A DNA stretch of 64,000 nt from Zonotrichia leucophrys gambelii. Taxonomy: Eukaryota > Chordata > Aves > Passeriformes > Passerellidae. The stretch's first letter is position 1, and each line of letters starts with the position of its first letter. Position numbers and translations under genes: made by a program. The DNA lies in the NCBI RefSeq assembly GCF_028769735.1, contig NC_088178.1:4344001-4408000 (forward strand), written 5' to 3'. Positions 24,967 through 36,640 of this stretch are shown piece after piece. Below the pieces are notes generated by a model, which searched no databases, was not told the DNA's origin, and worked only from the letters and a program-made list of their open reading frames with translations.

Positions 24967-25357
24967 GAGGAAAGGTGAAAAGAATTGGCATTGCTCAGCC
25001 TGACAAACTCTAGGGAAACCTTATTGCAGCTTTTCAATATCTAAAGGAGACTTAAAAGAAAATGGAGACTTTTACCAGACCATGTCATAATTTGACAAGG
25101 GGGAATGGCTTCCAACTGACAGAGGGCAGGTTTGACTAGATATTAGGAAGAGATTCTAAACCATGAAGGTGATGAGGCCCTGGCACAGGTTGCCCAGAGA
25201 TGCCATGAATTTAATGCCCCATCCATGGAAGTGTTCAAGGCCAGGCTGGATGGGGCTTGGAGCAGTCCAGTCTAAGGTGTCCCTGCCTATGGCAAGGGTT
25301 TGGAACTATATGATCTTTAAGGTCCCTTCCAATCTAAACCATTCTGGGATCCTCAGA
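24967..25357 (+). mobile_element. CR1 LINE 3' fragment
   Basis: About 390 bases of CR1 in plus orientation, from the block CTTATTGCAGCTTTTCAATA through GGCACAGGTTGCCCAGAGA to the 3' end at GGTCCCTTCCAATCTAAACC. The terminal octamer repeats are eroded. Confidence 0.9.
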
Positions 25358-25549
25358 CCATGATTTGGGCTTTAGAAAAATGTCCCTGCTTTCCTAAAGA
25401 AACACAACTCCAAAGGTAGGGAAGTTCAGTGGGGCAGGGGATCCCCAGCATCTCTGGAAATCACATCACACCAGCTTGAGTGCCAAAAACAGGGCTGGGG
25501 GAAGCTGAAGTCTGAATGTTGGCCCAGTGTGTGGGTGCTTATGTATTGG

Positions 25550-26200
25550 CATAATAGAGAACACATTTCCCAAACGGAATAAATCATTTTTTTGCCAATA
25601 AGTTAATTGTTGAACACTGCCTCTCTTCAAATTATTCATGAACAGATGACAACTTTCTCTAATCATTAGTCCTAATTATTCACTCCATCTCTCCTATTAA
25701 TAACATGCAGGCAGCAGATTGACAGTAAACAGCTCCATGCAATTATTTTGCTTAGTGAAGTTTGAAACAGAAGCAGTGCCAGGTATTTCTGATGGGGCAC
25801 AGATTGCATGGCACATCCCTTCTTACCCACCACGTGGCTATGAAATTGTAGAACCGCATTTCTGGTGTGAATGCCCCCATTTGCAAAAGGAACATGTGCC
25901 AAAAAGCTGCTGGTTCCCAGGCTCAAAGGCATTTGTTTGAATATCATTGAACAGTGAACACAAAGAAGGACCAAAGCAAATACATTTTACAGTGCTCAAT
26001 AAATCACCAATCTCAACTTTTCAGGAAACAGCTTTCTCCAGATCTACAGTGTATCTATATATTGACAATGAGAGAATTTCCCACCTGAAACTAGGAGTGA
26101 TTTATTGCAAGGGTACATGCAGAGTATCCATTATGTAATTAGCATGATGTCAATTAGCCACATCACATTGGTTTCCTCCATTCACACCAAGATCTAAACA
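25550..26200. promoter_or_regulatory. Candidate conserved noncoding element, AT-rich
   Basis: A repeat-free AT-rich stretch dense in homeodomain/POU-like motifs (TTAATTG, AATTATTCATG, CTAATTATTC, TAATTAGCATG, CAATTAGCC). No coding potential. Regulatory function is inferred. Confidence 0.3.
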
Positions 26201-28520
26201 TAATAAGGCACCTGAGCTGTATTTGCAACCCTCCACCTTTCTTTTCTTGTTAGCAGGACAAGGATGCTGGACAACACTACATCATCAGTAAGTTGCTTTA
26301 AGCTTAATGGTTTTAAGAGCATTTGAGGTTGTAGCCCTAGATTTCACCTTTAGCAGGAAATAGAAATAGGAATCTCCTTTATATATAGAGACCTAAATTT
26401 AAAGCCTTAAGGCAGGCAAAAATTGACTGCTCCCAGGCATGCACTCATCCCCTGGAAGCAGCAGCTGCAGCATTAACCCAGGACAAAAATCCCTGCAAGA
26501 GAAAACGTATTGACTTCTGATGGGGAGAGCTCCTGTCTTGGTTTTAAATTCACTCAAGATGCAGAGTTTATTCAATTATCAGCTGTCTTCAAACTGGAAT
26601 GTGGCTTCACTCCAAATATCAGCTGGGCAGGGGAGATGACGACAACCAGGTTAACCCTTTGTTTACCTTCCAGCTAGACTGAGGGTGGGCAGCAGGATGG
26701 CACTGAGCAATTTGGCATACATCCACCATGCATCTCCAAGGTTAAAGCTCTTGGCTCGGTCCCTCACACGCAGAAAGGGATTTGACACTGGCTATGCCTA
26801 GGAGGACAGGTGGGAAAAAAATCCATGTGGTGTGGTACCCAATGGGAGGATGCTCTGTTCACAAGCCCCTTTTTGTAAGGAGACCCCATGCAGTACAAAG
26901 GACTCTCTGTCCTCAGGGGAGACCCAGGGCTGTAAAAACAAAGAGAGACACCGGGAAAGCGTCTGGTTCATTATTCCCCTCTGAAAACCCCTCCAGCTTT
27001 TTAAAGGAAGTCTCTGGCTATGAGGGGGGTGTGGATTAAGACTGAGATTCATTGGAAGAGGCAAAGGGGAGAGCTGGCAAGATTTAAATCCTCCCCAGAT
27101 GCCTTGGGAAGCATGGAGGGTTTTGGGCTGGCAGCCGGGCCCACATGCCAGCAGATGGGGCTCCTGGGAGAGGTCAGAGCTGCAGCAGCACAGAACACTT
27201 TGCTCCTCTAGGATGCATCTGAGAAGCTCCACTTCCCTAAAGCAGAGGCTACTTTAATGCCACTGGTTTTGTGGGGCTGTAGAGCCATAATCACCAGTGC
27301 TCTGGAGAGCAGCAAGAAGCTGGATATAAAGCAAGCACCAAGCAGTATAGTTTTTTGAGTGCCGCTCAAAGTCTATATTCAGCCATAAATACAAATTCTG
27401 CTAGAGCAGGAAGGTTAAAGTCTGTTTGGGACGTTAAAGCCCAGAGCTGCTGGTTTCTGGGAATTCCCTCTGTGTTACACTGTGTGGTGGTGGAATGGCA
27501 GGCCAGAGCCCTTACAAACTGAACCCTGACTTGAGCTGACAGAAGCCGTGAGAAAGCTGATGGGTCTTTGTGAGAACAGAGTCTGCAGCAGTGAAAAACA
27601 ACTTTTTTTCCTTCAGAAAAACTCTAGGGCTGTGGAAAACAACCTGCTTTCCCTGAGAAAGAACTCTAGGACTGTGAAAAGCACTACCCACCTGTATAAA
27701 CTGTTTTTACACCGTTAGGTAGGAGAATGAAAACAGTATATCACAAACAACTCTGTGCACATACACACAGGGGGATTGAATGACTGATCAATACAAGGTA
27801 ACAACTTGTTACTGATCAATTGAGGATAGGCAGGGGATGTTTTAAAACTCCATATGAAGAGATGCATGAATAAAATGGGATCTTCTTGGCTCCATAAAAA
27901 AGTAGGCCCTGCATCTTTCAGTGACACACTGTTCTGACCTGAAGCTCACAGCACCACGCTTGCCTCTTGCTGGTGGCTGGATGCTCCTGCCGAGCAGGAT
28001 TTGCTCTCGAGGGAGCCGGGCAGCAGAGCCCTTCCCGGCAGCAGGCAGAGATGGGAAGCTGCATCTGTCCCCCGTGAGAAGGACGGTAAATGGCCTCTCG
28101 CCTTTGTCATTACCTCGCAGAGAGGAGTCTGGCAAGCAGCAGGCTGCTACAACCGGGTGAGCATCTTCACCTGGGCTGAGTTTGCCCTCTGATGGCAAGC
28201 GCTGGTACTGGGAAGCAGCAGCTCTCAGAACCTTGTTTTCCCTACTCCAGCTGATCTCCCGATGCTAAAGCAGCATGTGAGAATGCTGCTGCCATGAAGG
28301 CATCCTCAGCTCCTAGGCTGAAGTTTTTCCCAGGGAGGGAAGCTTCTGCTTGGCCATGACAGCCTAAATTGTGCCCTGCCTTACACAGCGCTGGGGGACA
28401 GGGGTGGCAGAGGCCAAGTGAGGCAAGGCAGGGATGCTACAGCAGCGCAAAGGGGGTAAGAAGGCCACAGAAAGTTTTTGTATGGACTAGTTTAAAAAAG
28501 AAGCAGAAAAACAAAGGAAA
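26201..28520. other. Intergenic DNA with a short degenerate tandem repeat
   Basis: No gene is supported. Around 27585-27690 there are about 2.5 degenerate units of about 42 bases with the core AACTCTAGG. At 27798-27812 there is a perfect inverted repeat GTAACAA-C-TTGTTAC. Nothing else is recognisable. Confidence 0.65.
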
Positions 28521-28524
28521 TTAA

Positions 28525-28767
28525 ACTCCTATGAAGACAGGCTAGGAGAACTGTGTTCAGCCTGAGGAGAAGACTTCAGAAAGATGCTAGGGTCTAAAGG
28601 GACTCCAGGAGAACTGGAGAGGGACTTTGGGAAAGAGTCTGGAGTGGCAGGAAAAGGGGGTATGGCTTCACACTGACAAAGGGCAGACTTAAACAGGATA
28701 CTAGGAAGAAATTCTTCCCTATGAGGATGGTGACACACTAGAACAGGTTGCCCCATCTCTGGAAGTG
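28525..28767 (+). mobile_element. CR1 LINE fragment, 5' half of a CR1 split by an LTR
   Basis: The CR1 body in plus orientation (CTAGGAGAACTGTGTTCAGC, GGAAGAAATTCTTCCCTATG, GGAAGTGTTCAAG) stops at the LTR insertion. It resumes at 29084, so the two parts were one element. Confidence 0.9.
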
Positions 28768-28773
28768 TTCAAG

Positions 28774-29077
28774 TGCTGCCTTATATATCACAAAAGTTCC
28801 ATAATCATTATGTTGCAAGGACTCCGTAGTGCCAGAGTTTCACACCTCCTCGATGTTCCTCACAGGCACCTCCTCTAAGCACTGCCTGCTCCTGGTCCTT
28901 GCAGCAGCCATCTGACTCCAGCTCCCACCAATCCACTCTTTTATGCCACTGTTCTTATTGGCTACAGGTGGTGCCTGTTATCATCCAGCCTGTTCCTAAT
29001 CGTTGTAATAGTGTCCAGCTGCAACTCGTTGGGGGATAAGATTACATTCTACATTACCCATACTGTGTCCCCCTACA
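28774..29077 (-). mobile_element. Solo LTR, 304 bp, inserted into a CR1
   Basis: It begins TG and ends CA with an exact 6-base duplication TTCAAG on both sides (28768-28773, 29078-29083). The duplicated bases belong to the CR1 consensus GTTCAAGGCCAGG, which identifies the insertion point exactly. It is homologous to the LTR at 4412-4722. On the minus strand it has CCAAT followed by a CATAAAAG TATA-like box, as in a U3 promoter. No internal retroviral sequence remains. A 6-base duplication fits class II (beta-like) retroviruses. Confidence 0.87.
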
Positions 29078-29083
29078 TTCAAG

Positions 29084-29203
29084 GCCAGGTTGGATGAGGC
29101 TTGGAGGAACCTGGGCCAATGAAAGTTGTCCCTGCCTATGGCAGGGGGTTAGGACTAGATAATCTTTAAGGTCCCCTTCAGCCCTAACCATTCCATGACT
29201 TTC
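29084..29203 (+). mobile_element. CR1 LINE fragment, 3' half of the split CR1
   Basis: This continues the CR1 of 28525-28767 after the LTR: GGCCAGGTTGGATGAGGCTT, then AATCTTTAAGGTCCCCTTC and a decayed 3' end. Confidence 0.9.
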
Positions 29204-32200
29204 TACCAGCCATCCACAGCTTACCCCAAACCAACAGCTGACTCTTTTGAGGGGGTTCTTGCAGCACTACCCCCTGTCACCTGCCATCCCCCCAGCCTAG
29301 CAAAGAGACAGCAGGCAGGGGAAGCAGCCATGGAGCTGAGGGCTGCCCCATGCAGGGAACAAGCCAGGGGCCCAGGGTAACCCCAGCACAGCAGGGAGGG
29401 CTGGATTCTGGCACAGGGTCCACCAGCTCTCAGACACAGCAGAGGAATCAGGTCCTCAGCCCATCCAGAGGCAGCAGCAGATGAGGCAGGACTGGAAACC
29501 AGCTATCAACAGCAGAGGCACCAGGTCCCACCCATTGAGAGTGTTAGGCACCATCACCCTGCATCCTAAGGAGGAGAGAAGCCCTGGGATTACCTCAAAT
29601 ACAGTGCCTGGGCCAAGTGCCAGAGGATGTGTGTGTGGAGCTCCCAGATGAGGCTGCTCAAGGCAAGCAGCACTTCTTGTGCCCACAAGGTCCTGACACC
29701 TGGCATGATGCTGCCTCTCCTCTGTTTCTCTGCTGAAAGAGAAAAGCTGTGGTTGCCCCAAGCCTGGGAGAGTTCAGGGCTAGACTGGATGGAGCTGGGA
29801 GCAGCCTGGTCCAGTGGAAGGTGTCCCTGCCCATGGAATGAGGGACTGGATGGTCATTAAAGTCCCTTCCAACACAAAGCATTCTGTGGTTCTATGACTT
29901 GTGCTTTCCATAATAATAAAGGAGGGAGCTTTCAGAGATAGCAGCACATGCTCATGTTCAAAGACCCAAATGCAGTCCACTAAATACACTTGTTTTATAC
30001 TGTGAGGGCCCATAACTACATCAATGCCATCACAATTTGTGGGAGAGAAATCAGCCTAAGTATTATTACAGTTAGACAAGAAGGTAATTAGACATGGTGT
30101 GTTAGCTGTGTGGGAGTGACAAGGGGGGTTGAGTTTGTGGGGTGTCAGTGGGAGCAGGTAAGGAACAGCTGAGCCTTGCTGCTGCACTCCATGAGAAGCA
30201 GAGAGCTTGGCAGAGCTTCAGCATCCCAAGACAGACCTGGGGTTGCACAAGCTGAGTCTGGGTCAAGCCAGTGTGTGTGAGAAACCATCTCTATCCATGC
30301 TTACACTGAGCAGAGGGTTTAGTTAATATTTGCCTAGAAAACCTCCTCCTAATAGGAGGTCAAACACTCTTGGAGCAAAAGGACACACCTTAAGGGAACA
30401 TTCACTCTACCCCCAGACACATCCCTTACACTGTGGTGCCTAATAAAAAATAAGATGGTATAATTTTTTCCTGTGTAGAGGGAATTCCATAATTCTGAGC
30501 AGTGCATCAGGTATTTCTGCTGCTGCAGGTCAGGTTCCTCTGTAGCTTTGCTTCAGTGCACACACATTAAAACAGCAGTTCCATGGACATTTCTCTTCAG
30601 GGCTCTGTAGAGCCTAGAAACTTTGAAGGCAGTATTTCAACATAACAGAAAAATCACCAAATTATTTTAACCTCACTTTGTTCAATGAAGTGAAAATTTC
30701 TCCTCAGAAGAGCAGAATGATGTAATTGTTTTGCAGTGCAAAGATGACACTTCTACCATATACCTCTTGCTTTTTTTTTTTTTTTTTTGCTTTAAAAGAG
30801 CTGACCATTTTAAACACAGAAATAAATTTAAATATTTTATTTTTGCTGATTCTTGGTTTCTGAAAGGGGTTAAACCATTTTTGCTTAAAATCCCCATATC
30901 AGCTTGGACCTAGCCTAAGGCTGAGGCATCACATTTCATCTTGCAAGTGGCAAAGGTGTTGCTATAAAGCATTGAAAAAAATCTTTATTTTAAGAACTCT
31001 GTATAATCCTAAATAGAGCAGATGTCTCTAAGCATCCTCCCTCCTAGCACTACTTGCTTTTGCACTATTAAACTAGAAAAGAAATTAAAAAATCAACCAA
31101 CCAGCTCAGTCCCCCACAGCTCCTGCTCTTCTCATATCTCAAGCAGCCTGAGTTAACCTAAATTGTATATTTTAACAACAAAATAATCTTTCAGAGTCAA
31201 GTCTCAGGTGGTGAGAGCTTCTATATGACCCATTAGTTCCTATCCCTGGATCAAAGCCTGGTCACTCAGTGCATCACGCCCCTCCTCAAGGATCTTCTCT
31301 GTGAGCAGGGAGTCCTGAGCTGTGTTCCTCCATCCCCTCCAGATCCCCAGTCTGTGCCTGGCTGCAGGAACTGAAATTCTGAGATGTATCCTGGTTTCTC
31401 CCAGTAAACCAGGTAAGGAGGCACCTGATGGGTAGGAACTAGGTCTCCTGAATGGCTTTGCTGCAGGTTCACTGCAGAAGTTGCTGACAGCCTAATTTTC
31501 AGATTTATGGAGCATTAAGAATTCCCATTGACTCTGTAACCAGGTGATGAATCTGTCTACGCTTCATTTTTCTCAGCTATAAAATGGAAGAAATGGCATT
31601 TCTATCACCGACTAGCTGAGAGGTTAATGCAATGATTATTAATAAAGTTCCCTAATAACCTCTGGAGCAGCAATTCCCAAGCCAGGGTGGCAGCTCCTAG
31701 CAGGGTTTGCTGAGCTCCTGAATGGACTAACGGACCCAGTGGAAATTAGGTGGCAGCAGCAGGCTCAGAAATGGAAGTAGAAGCAATTTTCCTAATGAGT
31801 CATCAACAATGCAGAGCCTGGAGCCTGGGAGGTGACTGTCACTTCCCCCAGACACACAGCCCATGGATCACTCTCTGTGGAAGAAGTCTCAGTCTCCCTG
31901 CAGGATGATCCATGCAGAATATCCGTAATGATTTCCATGGCTGCAGCTGCTTGTTGCACAGGTAAATGGAGCTGCAGCTGCAAATGTCACAAACTCAGAG
32001 GTTGCATGTACCCAAAAGGAGCAGAACCTTACATAGCTATTAAAGATCATTCATCTATAGACAGTACTTGGCTTCTCCTTCCTTTAATGCCAAAGGTAGT
32101 GTGTCTTCTCTCTTTGCACAGGATCAGAACTGATACTTTGCTGGGATGTTGTCAGTGACTGGCTTCAGAGGCTAAAGCATACAGAAAAGTTAGAGCAGAT

Positions 32201-34552
32201 TCCTCCAGTCAGTCTTACAAAATGTACATCTGTCAGAAATACTAGTTTGTGTAAAATAACCACTAAGGACAATAGCTGGAGACAGCTTATCATAAAGAAA
32301 CTGATTTGTTTGCACCTAAGTTTGAGGCCACTTGGGAATAGGTGATATTTGCTTTCCATGCTTGATCCACACACCTCTGAAGGCAGGCAGACCTATCTCC
32401 ATTGAGACTTAGTGAGGAAACACAGGCAATCCTCTGAAGCAGGACCTATGAAGGTGTGCTGTGTGAGGGTGCAGCTGTCCCACACCAAGACCTTCCCCTC
32501 TGTGCTGAGCCCATCCTGAGCTGTGCTCCAGTGCAGGACTCTGGCACACTGCTGGCTGCAGGAGACAGAGAAACCTCTCCCACTGATCCATCCTGTTTCA
32601 CTCTTGTACCCTGGCCACTGAGAATAATCACAGTGCTGTTGATACCTGGACTAAATCAAACTATTTCTTAGAGCTCATCTTGTGCTAACAAGAACTAGAA
32701 GATAACTTTAAAATCACTGTTCTGGCTGCAGTGAACTTTACAACTGGAAGACTTTTCCCATGTCCTTTTTCCTGATACAACACACAGGTATCTCCAGTAA
32801 GTGGCACATTAACCTTCCCTTAGGAATACATGGATTGTGGAAGTGGTAATGCAAGGTAACCCCAGGAAAGAAGTGTCTCCAGGAGCCAGAGGCTGCTCCC
32901 AATGCACCTGGGCAGTGAAAAGAAGGTGTTCACTCAGAGGGTCTCCAAGAGCTCATAATGGTATCCTAAAGCTCAGGAACCAGGGAGCTCTTCCCAAGTG
33001 CTGGGAGTCACACCCATTTGCCGGGGCTGTGGGTGCAGGGGATGTTGTGAAGGCCAGTTATGTACAGGCATAAGTTCTTCTATATTTGATCTTTAACAGC
33101 TTTTGCCTGCATCATTTTTTTCCTCTCTGGAGCAGTCAGTAATGGCATCAGCAAGACTTTTCAAGGATCAGCCAGTATTTCAGTGTGAAGCATGGGGTTA
33201 TGCTATTGCCAATACTACTGCTTACTGCTTCTGAAAGTCTATTGTAGCCACTCATCCATAAAGTTTTTGATCCCTCTGGAAGAGAAGGAAATGAGACTTC
33301 CCTTTCTCTTAGCAATAGAAAATAAGATGCACGCAGACACCAACAGCCAGGCTGAAAGAATGGTCTAAATAACAGCAATTCTCTTTTGCTTCCACTGAAA
33401 ACAAGGGGAATCACTACACTTCAATGATTTTATGGAGCTAGTATTGAGTAACAAGGCTATTTACAGAAAGCAGGGGAACCTAATGACTTTTAAAAAAATC
33501 CAAACCCAAAAAAATACCCACCACAAAGAGCCCCCAAAACTATATTAAAAATATTTTTAATAATAGCAACAAAGAGTTAAATCATGGGAGTGACTCTAAT
33601 GGCAGATGTCAGCTTGTAAAGGTGAGACTGCTGAGCTGGATCTCACAGGGACTCTAACTTTGAATTTCCTGGCTTGAATTGGATTCCTCAGAGATATTTT
33701 GGGTTTTGCTGACTGCCTTGGTGATTTTTCCCAACATAAGGGGTAAACCTACAGAGGCAAATACCCAGTGGCATTCTAGCACCTCTGAGAGGGGAGGTCA
33801 GGAGGAGCACTGCACAGCTCTACCCCTTCAGCTGCATCTCCAGGGTAAATGCAGAGCCGTGTTTTGCAGTGCTGCCCTTGGGACATTTGTCATCCAGCAT
33901 CCCTGCTGCATGCCTGGGAGGTCTCCTGACCAATACTGCCTACCCGAAGCACCCTTTTCTCTCTCTCAGACCAGTTTTACCAGCTCCCATACTGGTTTTA
34001 CAGCTCACTCTGCTGTCCCTGCTGGGAGGAGTGCTGCAGTGCCGATCTTTCTGGGCGTTTTCCCATACCTGGGTTTAGGGTTACCCTCCTCAGGGAATGC
34101 CCCAGTGTTTCTCCAGCTGCCTCCTCCACTCTAACAAGTAAAGCTGACTGCAGATAACACAGTTACTCAATGCAAAGGAGGCAATGTGTTTCCATAGGCT
34201 GTTGAAAGAGAAATTAAAGGGAACAGCAGCTATCTCTCCACAGGACTTCTGGCCCAGCCAAGGAGTTGACAAATGCTGTGTTTAACAAACTTCTCAGTCT
34301 GGCTTGCAAAAGGCTGGGTCTGGGGACAACATTTCTCCTAACACCCAAAACATCTTTGGGGCATTCTTTATCAACACTTTACTAATGAACTTGTGCAGAA
34401 ACTGGTCTGTCCTTGCTCTGTAAAACTCAGGGCTGCTGTTGGGAAACAGGAACCCAACAGGCTGTGGTCCTCACCACTGGGATCCCACCCACCTAGGCGG
34501 CAGAGAGCTGGCACAAACCTGGGAAAAGCTGTTCACTCATCACCAGACATCT
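29204..34552. other. Intergenic DNA, right part
   Basis: No coding gene is supported. It contains one CR1 fragment (29770-29900), a T18 tract (30771-30788), an A-rich patch near 33490-33535 and a perfect 20-base AT palindrome (33543-33562). Nothing else is recognisable. Confidence 0.65.
29770..29900 (+). mobile_element. CR1 LINE 3' end fragment
   Basis: The sequence includes GAAGGTGTCCCTGCCCATGG and AAAGTCCCTTCCAACACAAA and ends GGTTCTATGACTT, in plus orientation. Confidence 0.87.
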
Positions 34553-34555
34553 TTC

Positions 34556-35180
34556 GCAGAATCATAGAATTATTTAGGTTGGAAAATAACTCCAAGATCA
34601 TCTAGTCCAACCTGTGACTGATCACCACCTTGTCACCCAGAACAGAGCACTGAGTGCCATGTCCAGTCACTTCTTGAACAGCTCCAGGGATGGGGACACC
34701 ACCACCATGGGCAGCCTATTCTAATGCCTAACAACTTTTTTCATGAAGAAATTAATCCTGATGTCCAACCTTAACCTCCTCTGACCAGGCTGTGGCTGTT
34801 TCCTCTTCTGTCACTTGTTACCTGAGAGCAGAGCCTGATCCCCACCTGGCTACCCCCTCCTATCAGGGAGTTTTAGAGTGATAAAGTCCTCCCTGAGCCT
34901 CCTTTTCATCAGCATGAGCCCCCAGAGCTCCCTGAGCTGCTCCTCAGAGGATTTGTCCTCCAGCCCTTTTCCCAGCGCTGTTGTCCTTCTCTGGAGCCAC
35001 TCCAGCCCCTCAAAGTCTTTATTGCAGGGAGAGGCCCAGAATTGGACAGAGCACTTGAGGTGAGGCTGCTGCACCCTCAGGTCCTCCTCCACTTCTCCTC
35101 CAGTCTGTTGCACTGCCTGGGTTTGCTGTGACCCAAGTGCAGGCTGAGCACTTGTTGAACCTCACTCAACTGGCCTCAGT
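34556..35180 (-). mobile_element. CR1 LINE 3' fragment, longest in the window
   Basis: It starts CAGAATCATAGAATTATTTA, the reverse complement of the CR1 3' terminus, and runs about 620 bases. It includes AGGATTTGTCCTCCAGCCC, TTCTCTGGAGCCACTCCAG and GTTGAACCTCACTCAACTGG. No reverse-transcriptase reading frame is intact. Confidence 0.92.
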
Positions 35181-35299
35181 CCATGGATCCATTTCTTTGT
35201 GTGGGGCACAGGATGAAGCTCAGCATGCTTAAAGCTGCCTTTTGGGGTAGGTATCTAAGGTGAAGAACATCCTGACACAGATCAGCCCTGCCCTTCACA

Positions 35300-35348
35300 G
35301 GATCTCTTTGTGGGAGATCCTGTCACTCAGGGAGGGTCTCTGAGTGAC
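35300..35348. repeat. Two adjacent perfect inverted repeats
   Basis: GGATCTC and GAGATCC (35300-35306, 35314-35320) form one stem. GTCACTCAG and CTGAGTGAC (35322-35330, 35340-35348) form a second, one base further on. They lie between two CR1 fragments. The function is unknown and chance is possible. Confidence 0.6.
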
Positions 35349-35404
35349 AGCCTGGCACATTTCCCCTGAGGCCTGGCTGCCTTCCCCTCAGTGGTCTGAG
35401 GGAG

Positions 35405-35447
35405 ATCACAGAATCACAGATGCAGTTAGGTTGGGAAAGACCCATGA
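35405..35447 (-). mobile_element. CR1 LINE 3' terminus, split from 36093 by an LTR
   Basis: ATCACAGAATCACAGATG followed by GTTAGGTTGGGAAAGACCC is the minus-strand CR1 end. It is interrupted by the LTR and continues at 36093. Confidence 0.85.
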
Positions 35448-36092
35448 TGAAATAAACAGGGCAGGAGATCTTTCTCCTTTTTTATGCCTTTATTAAAAGT
35501 GATCAGCTCAGGTGGGAAGAACCAATGGGTCACGCTCATGCCACCACTGCTTCCAGGAATGGCACAGAAAAGGTGAAATGCACAGCTTTGTCTGCTGGTT
35601 TGCAGGTAGAGCTGGGGGTTCTGTCCTCACAAAAGCATCAGGAGAGTCCTGATTTTCCCGTTTAACATTCGAGGTCCTCTGTCTAGCCGACATCTTTTAG
35701 GTTAGGGGTAAAAAAGATCTTAGCGGATGCTGGATTCTGTTCCTCACGTCTAGACATCACTTTGATTCGTCCATTTTGTGTTGGCTCGTTGTTTTTAGGG
35801 GTTTTTTGCTAGGTTTGGTGAGGGGCTTCCCCTGTTACATGCTGGTTCCCATGTCATTTGCATGCCAACTCCGATGTCCCCTCCTCTTCACCGTCCTGGG
35901 TGGCATCCTCCAGGAAGCAGCAGGGTGTCACTGGACAAAAGGGGGAATTCTTAACCATCAAGGACAGGTAGTTAACGAAAACGACAGGTGATTACAACAA
36001 CAAACAGTTAGAACTCCACCCTGGCAGCAACTAGCCCAACCTGTGAACTCTGCAACCTTTTAAAAAAATTGGCAGCTTTTCTACTCCTAACA
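35448..36092 (-). mobile_element. Solo LTR, 645 bp, inserted into a CR1 upstream of COP1
   Basis: It begins TG (TGAAATAAAC) and ends CA (CTCCTAACA). An exact 5-base duplication CATGA flanks it (35443-35447, 36093-36097), and the CR1 reads through if the LTR is removed. On the minus strand an AATAAA signal lies at 35494-35489, near the LTR 3' end, so the orientation is minus, antisense to COP1. It is unrelated by eye to the other LTRs here. No internal sequence remains. A 5-base duplication fits an ERVL-type element, family not assigned. Confidence 0.85.
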
Positions 36093-36465
36093 CATGAGGT
36101 CATTGAGCCCAACTTATGACCCAAAACCGCCAACCAGACCATGGCACTGAATACCATGCACCACATGCAGTCTTTCCTTAAACACCTCCAAGGACAGTGA
36201 CTCCCCCGCCTCCCTGGGCAGCCCATTCCAATATATAATCACCCTTTAGAGTGAAAAAATTCCTCCCTATGTCCAGCCTGAACCTCCCCTGGCTCAGCTT
36301 AGGACTATTCCAACCCTCACCTGGCCACGACCCCTTGTCAGGTGGTCACAGGGAGCGAGAAGGTCCCCCTGAGCTCCCTTTTCTACAAGCTGAGCCCCAC
36401 TAGCTCCCTCGGCCGCTCAACACATTTGTGCCTCAGGACTGCGCACCACTAGATGTGGTCTCAGA
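36093..36465 (-). mobile_element. CR1 LINE fragment, remainder of the split CR1
   Basis: It continues the CR1 of 35405-35447: GAGGTCATTGAGCCCAAC, GGGCAGCCCATTCCAATAT, CCTCCCTATGTCCAGCCTGA, then a decayed part reaching the edge of the COP1 CpG island. Confidence 0.88.
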
Positions 36466-36564
36466 GGAAGCAGCTTAAGGTACAGCCAGAAGCTCCTGAC
36501 CCACGCTCCGAAGCTGTGAGAGGAAATCCACAGCCCCCAGCAGCCCCAGCCGCCTCCGCTCCGT

Positions 36565-36640
36565 GAGGGGAGCGCAGCTTGGCCCCGCCCTGCCCCGCCC
36601 CTCACGGGCGCGGCCCCGCCCCGCGCACGCGCGGCCGCCC
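36565..36640 (+). promoter_or_regulatory. Candidate COP1 promoter: GC boxes and an NRF1-type site
   Basis: Three CCCCGCCC-type GC boxes lie between about 36573 and 36622. CGCGCACGCGCG (36622-36633) is an exact match to the NRF1 consensus YGCGCAYGCGCR. There is no TATA box at a suitable distance. The start site cannot be fixed from sequence, but probably lies between 36640 and 36810. Confidence 0.55.
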
